NCBI GenBank assembly: GCA_026874595.1
Contig: CM049316.1
Location: 24,635,839 to 24,699,838, forward strand
Reading direction: 5' to 3'
Length of the DNA stretch: 64,000 nucleotides
From: Sipunculus nudus
Lineage: Eukaryota > Annelida > Sipuncula > Golfingiida > Sipunculidae
This document shows, piece after piece, positions 10,061-24,074 of the stretch (positions within the stretch are counted from its first letter, which is position 1; the number at the start of each line of letters is the position of its first letter). The notes under the pieces were generated by a model. It saw only the letters and a list, made by a program, of their open reading frames with translations, was not told the DNA's origin and did not search any database. The translations under genes and the position numbers were made by a program.

Positions 10061-12930
10061 TCTTTTCCAGGGTATTTAGGTTATATCATTTGGCAATGAA
10101 ACTGTCAATACCCGATTCATTTTTGTTGTGGTATTTGTGTGTGCCTCTTTTACTGATTCCGGAAGTGATAAGACTTATTTTCTGTGAATTTCAGACTAAA
10201 GTTGATAGTTAATCATAGTCTCTTTTTGTATTCATGAATAACTTATCCGAGTCTATTTACCACGCCTGCTACATTTCCCTTGGTATTTAAGTAATTTGAA
10301 CCTGATTCGGAGCTTTTGTAATGCCATACGTAAGTCCTATAAGTCTGATCTTTTACATGTACGAGTAGTGTTACCTTTCTGCCCTTGACCATCATGCTTA
10401 GGGTTTACTCATTTGAGAGGACTAAGCAGCACTGCGTCTGCTCACTGGTTCGCAATATCAAAGTTTCAATTTCTAGTGCGCGGCTTGCCTTAACCGAAAA
10501 ACAAACTTTTCACAGGTCATAAGTTCGGATGTTTTCCTGTGTTTCACATATATCAATGGGTTTCCCCATACACCATGCTATGCTTGAGATCTTGTAGACG
10601 AACAGGATAAAGCTATCTTATCTATATGTGATCATCTTTTATCGCTGGTAAAGCCTGGTATATATCAGTCGGGAATAATGATGTTGCTCGCATGCCAGCT
10701 GATTGTCGTTCAACTGCAGGGGAAGACTGACTAGATTAATTCCCGATGAATATGTCTGTTTTTTTATTAAGTCAGTCTGTGAAATCAAGTCATAGGCTTT
10801 AACTAACTTTCAGATGAATTTCTAATGTTCCCCTAATATTAATATTTTTATGTATAGTGACTCGCCTAAGAGTATGAATGGTGTCAATTGACGGCGCATT
10901 AGGCGAGTAATAAATGTAAGCTGTTATGTAAGAGTCAAGTATCTGGGATGCAGTTTACAATTCAATGACCCAGTTGTGTGTGGATTCAGCCTTTGCGGAA
11001 GTACTTGTACGAAGGGTAAATGTTTGTCAACGAATTTTAATAGGTTGCAAACTTCAAAACAGTCTTAGATTATAGATCTTTCGGATGAACACGCATTAAA
11101 TAACACTCACATGTGACTAAATGATATAAAATTTCCCAATTCAAATCTAAATATAGATTTCTAATTCAGATAAATAATGTTTAGAGGCAGGCGTTTAGGT
11201 TTCCGGAATGTATGTTAAACATAACACCTCCACATAGCTCAAGAATACCATACCTTATTTAACTGAACTGATTGTCTCGGTTCCATACGTACAGCCAAGG
11301 AACCATCTCCTGAAAGGCAATATCACTTGTAAGGTTAAAACATTAACAGTACCTAGTACCCCAGATACACTATATCAGCCAAGGTACTTCTACAAAGCAC
11401 TTCTTCTTCAAGTCGAAGTCAGCATGGATGGTTAACCCGGCCCAGTTTGTAAATACCGAAAATCCACACAATCCCGGGGACTAGACTGGTGATTAAACAT
11501 GTACACTCTCGACCAACTCCAGGGTATGTCCTGTCAGCTAGACTGGATTCACTGTATTAGTTTTCAGGTGACACTATATAACACATGCGCGGTACAACAA
11601 AGCTCGAAGTAAAAACAGTCCATACATTACACGTGGCACTTCATCTCAGTAACGCCAGCTGACCCTATGATAAGTTAATCATTTCCATTGGTTATTGATT
11701 CACTTATTCTATCATTCCTATACAAGTATAACCCTCGCCCGGATTGTGATATTTTCGACTTTATATTATATTTGATATATTTATGGATGCACCTGTTTGT
11801 TCACCAAATAAACTCTATTACCAAGACATTTGGAAGGTAGAAGAATTAAAATGTATTGAGAGAGTGCAGACTTTTATCCTGTTTGTGCACTCCAAATAAA
11901 TAGGTAATATGAATACTGCTGTGAAGGACACACTTGGGCTGCTGATGCATATTTCAAAGATCAAAATGGTATAGTTATTACAAGGTTTATGTATAGGTGT
12001 ATGTTTTAAGATCTTTGAGGGAAAAACTGATACGGTTCGTGTCCTGCATGCTGAAGGAAGCAAAACGGCAAACATGCCAACCCCATCACCCATAGTTACT
12101 GAAATTCATCATAGTTAAATTTGATGTTTCGGTCTTGTAAAAACATGCTGAACTACAAGTGTGCAGCCTGAAAAGTTAAGATATTTAACTGAGATAAATA
12201 TTGTTCAGACGCAGGCTCCTAGGTCTCAGGAAAGTATGTAAAAAATAACACCTTCACATAGATCAATGAATACCATACCTCATTTAACTGAGCAGATTGT
12301 CTGATTTCTTCACGTGCAGCACAGGGCTCTTCACTTGAAAGGCAATATCACTTGTAAGGTTAAACGTTAACAGTACTTAAATACCCCATATACGCGTAAT
12401 CAGCCCAGGTACTTCTACAGAGCACTTCCGCTTCAAGGCAAAATCAAGATGAAAGGGCCCAGTCGTCAAATACCGAAAATACAGTCACAGGGACTGGACT
12501 TGTGTATTATCATGTAAACTCTCTCACAGCTAGACTGGATCTGCTTGTTTGATATTATGCGACACATCCGCGGATAGGACAGCTCGAAGTTAAAAAGGTC
12601 CATGCATTACACGTCGCACGTGATATCAATGACGTCAGGTGACATTCACCTTGACATAACGTTATTCATTGACATTGGTTATTGATTCACATCATCTATC
12701 ATTTCTAAGGAAGTTCTACACGCGTGTTGACTGTGATATGTACTTTAAGATTTATATTATACTTGATTTATATTTGTGGATATACCTTTTTTCACCAGGT
12801 TGATTACCAAGGTAGATAAAAATTACAATAATAAATTTTTGGGAAAGAAATTTTTTTCTGAATTTGTACTCCAAAAGAATAAGTACCAAGGGTTCTATTA
12901 CTATTACTATTACAATAACTTCTTAATCCA

Positions 12931-12936
<6 letters not shown>

Positions 12937-12986
<50 letters not shown>
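12937..12986. repeat. (TA)n microsatellite
   Basis: About 25 TA units at the same position in the block as the (TA)n at 41771-41826 in B2. Confidence 0.95.
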
Positions 12987-12989
<3 letters not shown>

Positions 12990-13522
12990 TGCACAAACAG
13001 TCTCCATGATTGTAGGATTTTATTTCAACCTATTTATCTTCCACAAAACACATATGTCGTGGGAATTTCATGTCCACCACCAATTACAGCTCGTTAGCTT
13101 AGTCCATTTTAATTTACCTTAAGCAAGGTTTTTTTTTTTAAAATCTGACAAACATTTAACCATTTAAACTTTTAACCTTTGAAGCAATCACACATCAGCA
13201 ATACTCCAGCAGCACTGTCTTACCTCTGCTCACAATTACTTATCCCACATAATGTGTAAACTGAGCAAGCAATGCTCAAATGTATACTGACAAAGCCTAA
13301 TTAATGAATATACAAACAAGCAAAGGGTTTTATCTAATTGGTAAGACAGGTTTCAACATAATCAAACAAATGCATTAACCCTAACCTGTGTAAGGCAAGT
13401 AATGGAATGGTAAAAGTAATAGCTATTACTCTATTACTTGGGGTCCTATTTCTATTACTGTTACTATTGCTTTTAAAACCTGTAATTTTATTTACTATTA
13501 CATATTACTAATACCCCATCCC

Positions 13523-13530
<8 letters not shown>

Positions 13531-13571
<41 letters not shown>
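13531..13571. repeat. (TA)n microsatellite
   Basis: About 20 TA units. Confidence 0.95.
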
Positions 13572-13572
<1 letters not shown>

Positions 13573-13916
13573 TTATATACATATATACATTGCGATCCCA
13601 TATATTTGAAAACCAGTTATTGCCAACAACGTAATTTATCGGCCAAAAATTTGCAAAATAACTGACAAAACTGCATTTTGGGCTTTTTTTGCAAAAAAAA
13701 AAAATGATTTCAAATCAAATCTTTTCTATATTATATGCATAGACGGTGTGGTAATGGGACAGAACGGGGGCATTCAAAACAGATTTGCTCTGGTTATTTC
13801 TTCGTGAAGGCGACATGTTACATGTTATGTGACACTGATTTAAGTGTTCCCGCCACTCTGTAGCACCATGCAATGAACATATGAGAAATATGAGGAATGA
13901 TTTAAATATTTTGTTT

Positions 13917-14453
13917 AGCCTGCTGCCAACTGGCAAACATGCTGCGACGCGATGCGACTAGAATCGCAAGGGATCTTTGACTAGTCGCCGAGTAAAATCG
14001 AATGTGAATGGCTGGTTGGCGGGACTTGAGACGCGACTTGCGAATAATAGTCCCGGGCGATCGTAAGGTTACTGGCATGTCAGAAAATTTGCGATATACT
14101 TGGCATCTTTCCCGACTCTTACGGGCTCCTGCGATTGCTATCGATGCGATTTGCAACTGAATATATAATCCTATTGATTGCAGGCATTATTGGTCAGGTG
14201 ACTGAGTATGCGACTAGTTATACCTGTCCTGACACAATCTTGTCAAGTTTATCAACTCCAATGTAAACAACGCAGGGAACTCGACTCTGCAACTCTTCGC
14301 CGAGAGATGCAATCAGCCGCAGAAGTTCACAAAATTCTATGACTCATTCACTGGTCGCCGATTGTCAGTCACAAGCAGTAGCAGATGATCGCCGACTGTC
14401 TGCGACTGGTCGCACATACAAATCGCAGCAAAATCGCCAGTGGTCCACAGGCT
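13917..14453. mobile_element. GCGAC-rich MITE-like element, copy 1
   Basis: The ends form an imperfect inverted repeat: left agcctgctgccaactggc..., right (reverse complement) agcctgtggaccactggc.... The interior is packed with gcgac/gtcgc words (cgactagtcgccg, gcgactggtcgc) that can fold extensively. A second copy sits at 42167-42657 in the paralogous block. No transposase is encoded; minus-strand reading frames here are by-products of the repeat. Confidence 0.65.
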
Positions 14454-15235
14454 TAAATCATAAGTAGTTCCTGGTTAACTTTATTTCACATTTTAACAAA
14501 CTTTTGAAATAATATGCAAGTAAACGCAAATAGTATGTGTAGCATAGGTTCATCCGTTTCGTGGTGATAAAGTGAAAGATCGTTACTATAGATATAATTT
14601 GTAATACATAGCCATCAAACAAGATGAATGGGTGCAGAGATAAGATAATCTGTAAATACACGAACATTGGCCCGGGTAACAGCATGTGACAAAATTGACA
14701 TTTTGGTTATCCTCAAACATGTTCTCGTGTGTTACAGCGGGCCTATCAAAACAAAGGTTACGTGTCATCTGCGGATTTCATGCAGCAGTGCTTATCTGAA
14801 AGAAAATGGATTGTTGAAGAGGTAGAGGTTACAAATGTGCAAACTTAAACATTGGCCCCACACCAATATATTACAAAGACTTCTCTACCAACGTGTACTC
14901 GAATATTGGACCCGGTAACACCTCTGGTTGTATTATCTTTATACACTAGCATTTAATATTGAATTAACCTTTCTATTTCTTGTTACCTTACAAATGCAAC
15001 ATTTTATTCAACATATCTGACCGTTCTGTTACATTAAAAACACATCTACATATCTGTATTGTATTTTATCAGTGCCTAATAGTAACTCATATTGTCCTTA
15101 ACAAAGAGTGAAAAAATAAAGATTATAGCCTAATATAGTTTAGCATTTTATTGTAGTATTCATTATGTGCACGGAATACTATCAAATGTACGGTGAGCAT
15201 TCTGTTATGAAACACACACACACTCTCTCTATATT

Positions 15236-15283
15236 TCGCACACAAACACACACACATATATATATATGTGTGTGTGTGTGTAA
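15236..15283. repeat. Palindromic (CA)n-TATA-(TG)n microsatellite
   Basis: CA repeats pass through tatatatata into TG repeats, giving a self-complementary tract. Confidence 0.9.
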
Positions 15284-15399
15284 TTTCTAATATCTGAATA
15301 CATTTCCATTTGAACTCAACCCTGGTCGCCAGGTACGGAATTTCTGATTGAAGAAAGAACTGCAAATTAAGAATAGGCGATAGCATTTGTCATAGGAGA

Positions 15400-18300
15400 C
15401 CAGTGTTATTGCAGGTCCATTCAAAATAATATTGAGATAGATCATAGTAAACTGTATGTCTGGGGTTTATGAATACACATAAGCGCACCGGAAATACTTA
15501 GGTCCGAGTTACCAAAACCCATGGAAACCATTTGTTTTTCGGAATGAGGTTTACAAGTCTGACTGATACTTTAATACACGAAGCGCGAGCCCGCAGGTGA
15601 TTTTGTGACTGAAACGGTTATGCTTCAGCGAATGATACAATATGTTGCCGAAGTTAAGCGTTAACTTAACACTGATACTTTTAGGGCATTAAATGCAAAC
15701 AGTACGGATAAGTCTGGGTAACTACATCTAAATCGAGAATCTGAATATATTGTTGCATCTTTCAACCTCTTGACATACTAACATCACAAAATAGTAAAAA
15801 AATATATTCCCCTGTGTTGAAGTTTAATAAAGGACATTACATTTAAGTAACGGTTGGTTCTTTCCTATTAAAATAGTTAAAAAATTATTTAAGTGAGGAA
15901 CCAAAATGTCATCAAATGTATAATTGCATTTCCGCTTAATTTTAACACATTTTTATCTAAAACTTTCATCCGACAGCATAATCTGGGGTTTTCAATTTAT
16001 ATATGATGATATAAAAAAATGTTAAATGATATAGTAGTTAATGAGGTGAATACTTTATATAATTTACATTTATATAATTGTGGAGTCTCACAATTATGTA
16101 CGTAAGAAATGTGTCCCGTGATGTGATACCGTGGAATGATTCGTACTTTAAACAATATACATGTTATCCAGTATATATTACACATTCAAAACCCCAAAGC
16201 GATCTTGTCGTTGTTCTCTCTTAATACAAAGCATTGTAATATAACGTACTTTCAATGATACAAAGATAAAGAATGCCAAGAGGTGCTATGGCTAGGAGCC
16301 GCAAGACGCAAACCCCCCCCCCCCCCCCCCCCCCCGCCGTGTATTCAAAATACAGTTACATTAAATGAAAGCAGTATTTTAATACACTGAAGAGAGAAAA
16401 AAAAATAAGAATTAAATGTGTGGCCCCCGCTACCACCTATACAGAAATGATCAGCGTGGCTGACTTACGGCACATGACGACACGGTTGAGCGCGTGTGCA
16501 TGAAAACTAATTATCCCCCCCCCCCCCCCGACCTTCCCTGTGTATAACGGTGATCGGGTGTCAAGTTTCTTTTTACCTGCATAAATGGGACCGCATTACC
16601 ATTATACATTCCATAATGTACTTTCACTTCCTACAAAGATAAAAAAAATACAAAGAGGTGGTATGGCTAGGAGCCGCAAGACGCAAACTCCCCGCCAAAG
16701 CCGCCAGGTAAGTTAATAAAAATAGTTAAATTGTGTGTTGCGGGGTTGTCAGGCAGAAAACAAGTTGCACATGCTTATAACCTCTCATATTCACGTTTTA
16801 GTCACCAAGACTATTACCACGGTAAGTACGGGTAGAAACATCTTTAGTGTATCACTGCAACATATAATAATCCATACATATCGAATATAGTGCCGCTAAA
16901 ACATACTCGTACATTTTCTACCAATAACCGTAAAGAGCGTTAGCAACGGTCAGTTCACTACCAAGTCTTTGAGCCATTGGGCGAGTATGTAGTCACGAAG
17001 GGCGAGGCTGCGCATGTCCCCGGTCAACTGAATGTTCTCAATTGGAATCCCAACACTATACATGAAGATTGCTCCACCATTTCAAAGACTATGGCCACTG
17101 TTAGCTCGTGGATCTTTACCAGCAGCCTGCAACAGCTCGCTTAGCCTAGTAACGAGGTATGTATGTGTGAGAGGTCGTGTGCGACCTTTTTTTTTATCGC
17201 TGTACAGATTGTTGAACTATCGGAGTGATTAGGTACTTCCTGAATATGCATCCGGATATAATACACGGGACAAACCGGCGAATAAGCGACACTAACCACG
17301 GGGATTTCCAAGAACCTTTCTTGGTATTGAATGGTCTTATTGCGAATCATGACCCATTCCGTAAATACAATGGCGCTAATTATTAAATAAAGGCGCCTAA
17401 ATCGACGAAACGTCTGAAGAACTGAGACTATTTCGTCGCCTGCCTATATATACAGCTAAGTGGGATATGGGCACGATACGATCGCATTTTCTTGGAATCG
17501 AGCCTTGAAATCAGTTTTGGAGAAACCATGGTATTAAAAATGCTGTTTCGTTGTACAAGTATCTTATATACAAACTAACCGCGCAGTGACAAACGGAGAA
17601 AGTCTTTATTTACCTCAGATATCAGGATCTTTTGTCCAGAAGATGTATACCACCCGTCTCCATTGCCGCCATGACACCTGATTAAACACGACCTTGAACT
17701 CTACAGGCATGGTGTGAAAAGCCCGCTTTTTACAATGAATATTGACGCAGTTTTTAAAAAAGTGAAACCAGAAATTTAATTTAAGAATGGCCAGAAATAA
17801 GCCCTTGAAGCCATCATGAATAGGAACATCACTTGGGTCCTGCTTCCAAAAGGATATGGCCAAAGCCTCATTTTTATTTTGTTTCCATTGCTGAAAACAC
17901 CTTAGGGGGAAGCAAGATTGCCTTGGTCATAAGTCCATTTAAGGTAATTATCAAAATAAAATCTGGAACAGAAAAAAAGGATTTATAATTCATGTTTGAA
18001 GGATACTATATGTTAAACCCCCTCCCTAGGGCACTGAGGAGTGTATAAAATAGACATCAATTTATATAAACTATAAAAGTTTTTGAAATATATAAAAAAA
18101 TTATATATTTCATATGATAAATAAACTAAGGAAAATGTAGAAAATATATAAACAAATTTATAACTTTTTAAGGAAATGTATTAAATACTTCATATCTATA
18201 TATACTGAAGTTAGTATTTAAAATGATATATGCTGTGATTTATTATTTATAATACAGGAATTAATTAAATGAACACTCCTAGTTTCTTGTCTGTGATTTA

Positions 18301-18480
18301 TATAAATCAAATGTATATTGACCTGTCATATATAATATTTCATTCGTTTATCCTCACTCCTATAAGCCATCTGAAGGACAGAACTGAGACAGATATCTGT
18401 ACCTTAGTTGTAAAATGTACAAAATAGTCAGTTCAGTTAAAAAATGGATTGCACTCTGCAGCTTTAAAGTATTGACTTTG
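15400..18480. other. Stretch without recognisable genes
   Basis: The interval contains C homopolymers (16315-16335, 16516-16530) and a local duplication sharing tatggctaggagccgcaaga (16276-16320 and 16650-16690). At 17090-17160 and 17620-17700 short reading frames end at GT sites (acgag|gtatgt on +, atctgag|gtaaat on -), but no protein family is recognisable. These could be edges of unrecognised or decayed exons. Confidence 0.4.
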
Positions 18481-18539
18481 TTTCCAGACACTTATGCAGA
18501 ACATTAAGGCAGAATACTCAGCTAAAGGCTCCTCTTGAT

Positions 18540-21500
18540 GACTGCCACAGGTACTCAAGATATGCGGGAAAAGATGTTTTCCATATTTCATCTAAAACCT
18601 GATGAAGTGACAATGGTGTCAAAGACCCCTTAACCCCGGTGAATACACATGATATACTTGGATCTTTTAAATATAAATCACAATATATATGAACACCTTG
18701 CGAACTTGAAGTCCCTATACTAATGCATTACCATGTTTTATGTAACATCACATGAAATAATAAGAAAAGTTTTCAGTACATATGTACAGTTTAAAAAATG
18801 TTTACGATAAAATGAGTATCCATAGTCTGGTGAAAGACTAAACTTTTTTAAGATCATGAAACATTTCAGATTGTATGCACATGCTTTTACCTGTCAAGGC
18901 TCACGAATCTGGTAACAGTTTAATGATTTATAGATAAAAAGATGACAATATATGTGTTTTAAATGTCAAGTTCATAATTTCCTTGTTAACAAGGTCTTTT
19001 AAATTTGCAGTCCAAATATCTTTCTGAACTACAGACCTACCAATGTCACAGACCCACTGACTGGCCTTGAGGACTACATCCAAGAGTTAAAAAAACATGG
19101 GGTGGAGGCTCGCAAAGCTGTCATCTACACAATGTATATTAAATCTATTTATTTCCAGTAAAAATATGTACATCTCATATAGTTTTCTCTTATCCAAGAG
19201 AAGTTTACTATTGCTTATAATATCATAATCCAGACTACTACCATAGCATTGCAGAAATGGTTTCAAGTTTCTTGTACGAAAGATTATTTGATCATGGCTG
19301 TGAAATGATTAGCCTGACATACATATTAACATTGCTGATGAACAGTCTTTCTACTCAGACTGTTAATGTTACCTCCATTACATGTGTAAGGTGATACAAT
19401 ATTTGTCTCATAGAATGCTCTGTGAAATCAAAGTCCCAGTGCACAGTATTACAAGACTGTTGTTTGTTTCACATCTACATTTGAACATACATGCAAATAC
19501 AGGTTATTATCCTCATAACAACATTGCTGGTATCCATTATAAAATTGCTCAGCACTTGCAGATTTACATGTGTATGAATTTATGAAATACTAGATTCTCT
19601 ATATGTATGAACTTTATGAAAACTCTTAATGAACCATTGAATGGAATCTCTATGGAAACCAGGGTGCTCAGACAGCAGATTTAGGTCAGATTTTTGTCCT
19701 GGTTGCCTACTTTCTAACAGCTTTGGGAGTTTCATCTCATTCATTATGATAAACATATAAATCAGCAAATATTGGCATATAAATTAGTCAGTCTGTCTCA
19801 GCTTCAACATGAATATTGACACAGCTGAGACATTCTGGACCTAAATGGTGTTCAAATACAGTATTATGTTCGTATGTGTTGTATACAAGTGTTGGTTTTT
19901 CCCCAAATATATGTAGGTTCTGTCATCATCTGTGAATACTTTGACCTGCTACAGCGATTATATAAAAAAACAGAACCATTTCTTAGTGACTGTAAATTAT
20001 ATTAACTGTATTCCACCTTATAGGTCAATGTCTAAGCGGGTCATGATTTACCAACTGTTTATGACAGACTTGCAAGAGAAAGCATTCAAGGAAGGTGTGA
20101 TCTGCTTTGCACACAAGATGATAAGTATGTTCCATACTAAGAAGTAACCGTGACGTGAACACCGATATTTCCCGCCATTATCTTCATATCGTCAGCGCCG
20201 CCGCGTGTTTGTTATTTAAACAAGACCATCAACCACATGTGACGGCACCGTACGGCACAGTCATGAACATTCTTAACTGGTTTCATGAGAAGCTCCGGCT
20301 CTGGATATGAGAGAACTGTAAATGCTGTATTACCGCCCATGTATGAACTTCACACGAGTATACATGACTATGAAAGCCAGACAAATCAGCTGGTATTAGA
20401 CGACAACACTGTTATTAATATTCACAACTACATAGTAAGTTTTATAGTAAGAGTCTATTTTTTTTAATTCGTCCAGTCAGTCAGAAATTGGCCCGAAACT
20501 TGTTAATGTAACTGTAACTTGTAGATGATTTACTTAAAAAGTTTATATAAGTTTATATGTAAACAACATATGAATGTGACAACCTAATATGGCAGTTAAG
20601 AACTTTACAATAAATCCCCCGTTTATGTTTCACAACATTTTAGTCTCCTTATCATGATCTGGCAGATATGCTGTGTCCCTCCATTAGTAGCCATCTTTGT
20701 TTTAGCTGGTTATATTTTTGAGAGTGTTTACATGAGATCATCCAATCAGCAGCTGTCAGTTGAGGCTGTTTTTGCATGTGACCAACGACCTTGACCACCA
20801 TAAGTGGGTCTGATATGTTGTAAAATGTAGACTGATTTCTCATATTTTCAGAAAATTCTGTTACTCAAATATGGCATAAGGTAGGAATTTAGTTACCTAG
20901 TTGAAAATTAGGTTCTGTAATCCTCTCCTCTACACTATAATTGTTTCCCTTGAAATGTACCTAATAAAAATTTTCATAGCAAAAATCAGGTGGACGTGAG
21001 GGGATGAAACGGTCTATAGTATTGGTAAACTGCTGTACATCATCTACATGTGTTAGTGCTCAACTAGATTCAGCATCTTTTAAAATTTTATACACTTCAG
21101 TTCTCAGAAACGGCATTTGGAAGTGACAGCCAAATATGACAAAATATGACAATTCAGATTTTAACAGTGAATTCTTTATGACTGTGTCTCATATCTTTAT
21201 TGATTCTTTGTATTGATTTGACAGAACAGATGCCTCCATGCATGAGAAGCCACCCTTGAGACTGTTTACATTACATTATCCAGTCAGTATCTGTTTTTGT
21301 TAAGGCTATTCTTTACAAGTAACCAATGATCTTGACTGTCATGGGCATGGTTTTTTTTATTTTATGTGGATCGTTTTTCTCATATTACCAAATAACTCTG
21401 TTTCTAAGGAAGGTTAATAGGTATGAAACTATGATACATGCCGTAACATGGAAGACATTCTGTTTATTCTATCCTTCTTTGGTCAGATACTGGTACATTT

Positions 21501-24070
21501 AGTCCATGTTAGACGACAATAAAGTGTTACTTTCATACATCACCACAAACATAATATTAAGAAACAGGTTAATAATCTGTCTGGTAAGTCAGGAATTAGT
21601 CAGAAAATGTTACCGATGTTACTGTTAATAATGTAACTGTTACAGAGCCAACACAGCTGTTCCCAAGTCTGGGATAGTTGAGAAGGTACTTGCAGCACTA
21701 ATGTCAGTGTAACTTTACCCCGTTACACTAAACTATTTTCTCCTGTCTTTTATAGAGATTTTTCATGAAACTTTATACCTTTCAATATTTTTTAAAGAAA
21801 TCAGTACACTGAAGCTACATTCTAATATGACATTTTAGGACTTTTACAGTAAATCTTTTATGATTATGTATCACAACTTTTTTTTATTCTTTAATATGAT
21901 TTGTCAGAATAAGTTTTGTCCATGCATGAATATATATCTTTCAGATTGGCGGATAATGAAAGTTATAAATAACAAGGAAATTCTGAGTAAAATAAAAGCA
22001 ACTGTAAATATATGGTCGACAAGATCAATGACACTATCAGGTAAAATAGCTATCATAAAAACATATCTTGTCACAGTTAACATATGACTTACAAGTTCTG
22101 CCAAATACTCCATTAAGTTAATGGTAAAGAAATTGAATATTTGTTGTATAGGTTTATATGGGGAAAGCAGGAAAAAATAAAAAGATCAACCTTAATTGCA
22201 CCATTAGATAAAGGGTAGCTAAGTATGACTCATTTAAAATAAAAAATGGCAGCATTAAAAGTTGGATGGATCAAAAGATTTGTTTCTGAACAGATTGATG
22301 ATGGATGGAGACAAATAGTTAATGTGCAGCTCAACAAATTAGGCCCGTCCATATTCAAATGCAACTTAAAATCACAGGATTTCAGTTATTTCAAGAATAC
22401 ATGCCACACATTCTGGAAAGAGGTACTTGGGGGATATGGGGGAAAAATAACTCTAAATAGGTAAATTCATGTGATAAAATATTATCATAAATATTCTTTA
22501 ATTCCCTTATAAAAGTGGACAATAAAATTGTTTATAACAAAACTTTGCATAAAGCAGGAATAACATATATTAAAGACATTACTAAGCAAACTGGAAATAA
22601 ATATTTATTTTTATCCCACACTGAATTAAAAGAGAAGTTTCATATAAGTATAAATTAAATGCAATACATGATCATTATAGATGCAACTCCATTTCATTGG
22701 GGGGGGGGGAACTGGTAACCATGAATGAACGTAATTCAAATCAAGCACATAAATCAAGTCTTGAAAGAATCATTGAGATAAAAAGGGTTACATATACAAT
22801 ATATAGAGAATTAATTCTTAATATATATACCAAACCCATGAAAATTAGAGGAAAATTGAATAGAGAAATGAACTGTGACTACTATGATCTTCTATTTGAG
22901 GCTTTTAAGAACCTAAAAAAATAGAACAATATCAGAAGATATAATGTACCAGATGTTCCAGTTTAAATTACTTCACAGATGTATAGCCCTTAACCCTTTT
23001 TTATATCTTATCGAAAAAAAGAAACCACACTTTGATCTTTATGTATGTCTGAAAAGGAAACTTTTGTTACATCTGTTTTATCAGTGTAGAGAAACACAAA
23101 ACTTATTTTTGAAATGAAGAACTGGCTGTCAAGATCTCATATCATGGTAAATGAAGAAAAAATGAATAAAACAACTGTAATGTTTAACATGACTGATAAC
23201 TGTTTGACTGATATGTTGTTCCTTCTAATAAAGATATACATATACACCTGTAAGTGTTATAATGCAAGCCGGTTTTCACTAGTTTAAAATTATACATTGA
23301 AAATATCTGAGAAAAAAATTGCTGCCATAAGTAGTAAAACTGCCTCTCAAAAGAAAAATGGGGCACACTAATTAAGTTGTGTATATTGGCCGACAATAAC
23401 TGAAACTCCAATCCAACTTCAATGAAATTTCACCTATGTGTAGATATGTAATTTAAGCACATTATGTCTTTTAGGCTTGTAATTTATGCTTTGTGTTCCA
23501 GCATTTCTGTCTATGCAAACATGTATAATTTAGAAGCACCTGTGTATGTAATTGTATATTTTTATGTTTGTAACTGTTAACAAGATGTATTGTTATTGTT
23601 TCAACAAAAAAAGTATTTTCCATGCTGAGGTGAAAGATGATCGCCTTGAGGCCATATTGGAGGAGTTCACCTCTAAGCATTCCACAATCTGCTGCCTAAT
23701 TGTAAGTTGTGCTATTGGGATGGGAGTAAACATCCCTGAAATTTCATTTGTGTACCACTGGGGAGAACCTGACAGTATGTTGTCGTACTGACAACAGGTT
23801 GGCAGAGCGGGACGGAATGGTAGGTGTGCTACACCCATTCCACTTGCATAATGGTCATCAACTCAGCAACCAGGTAAAGGAAGATTTCAAGGAAATCTTT
23901 CGCATAATGTTGGACACTCGAACTACCTGTATCAGACAATCAATTTTGACCGCTCTGCACCTCGATCGCATTGAGGACATTGCAGAACCACCTTTCACCT
24001 TAATGCTGCAACAAAATGTGACAAATGTGAGTGGCAGGCTGCACTTGCTGTCCAGGGTGTTGGGCACAAT
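18540..24070 (+). pseudogene. Decayed RecQ-like superfamily II helicase
   Basis: Three or four exon-like segments line up in order with RecQ-family helicases. 18541-18630 reads TATGTQDMREKMFSIFHLKP...VSKTP, like the LTATA motif III region. 19014-19133 follows an acceptor and reads SPNIFLNYR...LEDYIQELKKHGVEA. About 20020-20145 ends MISMFH, a position typical of the start of the second RecA-like lobe. 23605-23860 reads VKDDRLEAILEEF, then CAIGMGVNIPEISFVYHWGE and, after a stop, QQVGRAGRNG (motifs V and VI). The stop at 23789 replaces the usual Trp before QQVGRAGR, the frame shifts afterwards, and no Walker A exon was found. It is probably a transposon-borne helicase relic, not a cellular RecQ gene. 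Confidence 0.6.
21945..23140 (+). mobile_element. Truncated, decayed L1/Tx1-like LINE fragment
   Basis: Several frames encode pieces of the region after the reverse transcriptase core: ILSKIKATVNIWSTRSMTLS and GKIAIIKTYLV, then KVGWIKRFV...WRQIVNVQLNKL, then ERIIEIKRVTYTIYRELI. The order parallels the LINE at 31802-34354 (KTRNLTLLGKIQIIRSYLVS). It is broken by stops and frameshifts and includes a G-run at 22700. It lies within the decayed RecQ gene. Confidence 0.6.
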
Positions 24071-24074
24071 GTAA

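Larger units (their letters stand above)
11050..15165. repeat. Duplicated block B1 (paralogue of 39060-43400)
   Basis: Two tandem subcopies are visible, 11050-11830 and 12080-12815. They share ctgaaaggcaatatcacttg, acttctacaaagcact (or agagcact), ctcgaagt...cattacacgt, ggttattgattcac and ttgattaccaag. The second subcopy and everything to ~15165 match 39060-43400 in order, including a (TA)n followed by cagtgcacaaacagtctcca and the GCGAC-rich element. No convincing gene is seen in the block. Confidence 0.8.

Noticed and set aside
10860-10910. Short hairpin actcgcctaa...ttaggcgagt, considered as a terminator or miRNA precursor
   Set aside because: Ten-base arms with a long loop in a eukaryotic noncoding stretch; nothing supports a function.
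13902-14156. Arg/Ser-rich minus-strand frame, similar to one at 42187-42435
   Set aside because: The similarity comes from the paralogous GCGAC-rich element; repeated palindromic words create it and the frames diverge by indels.
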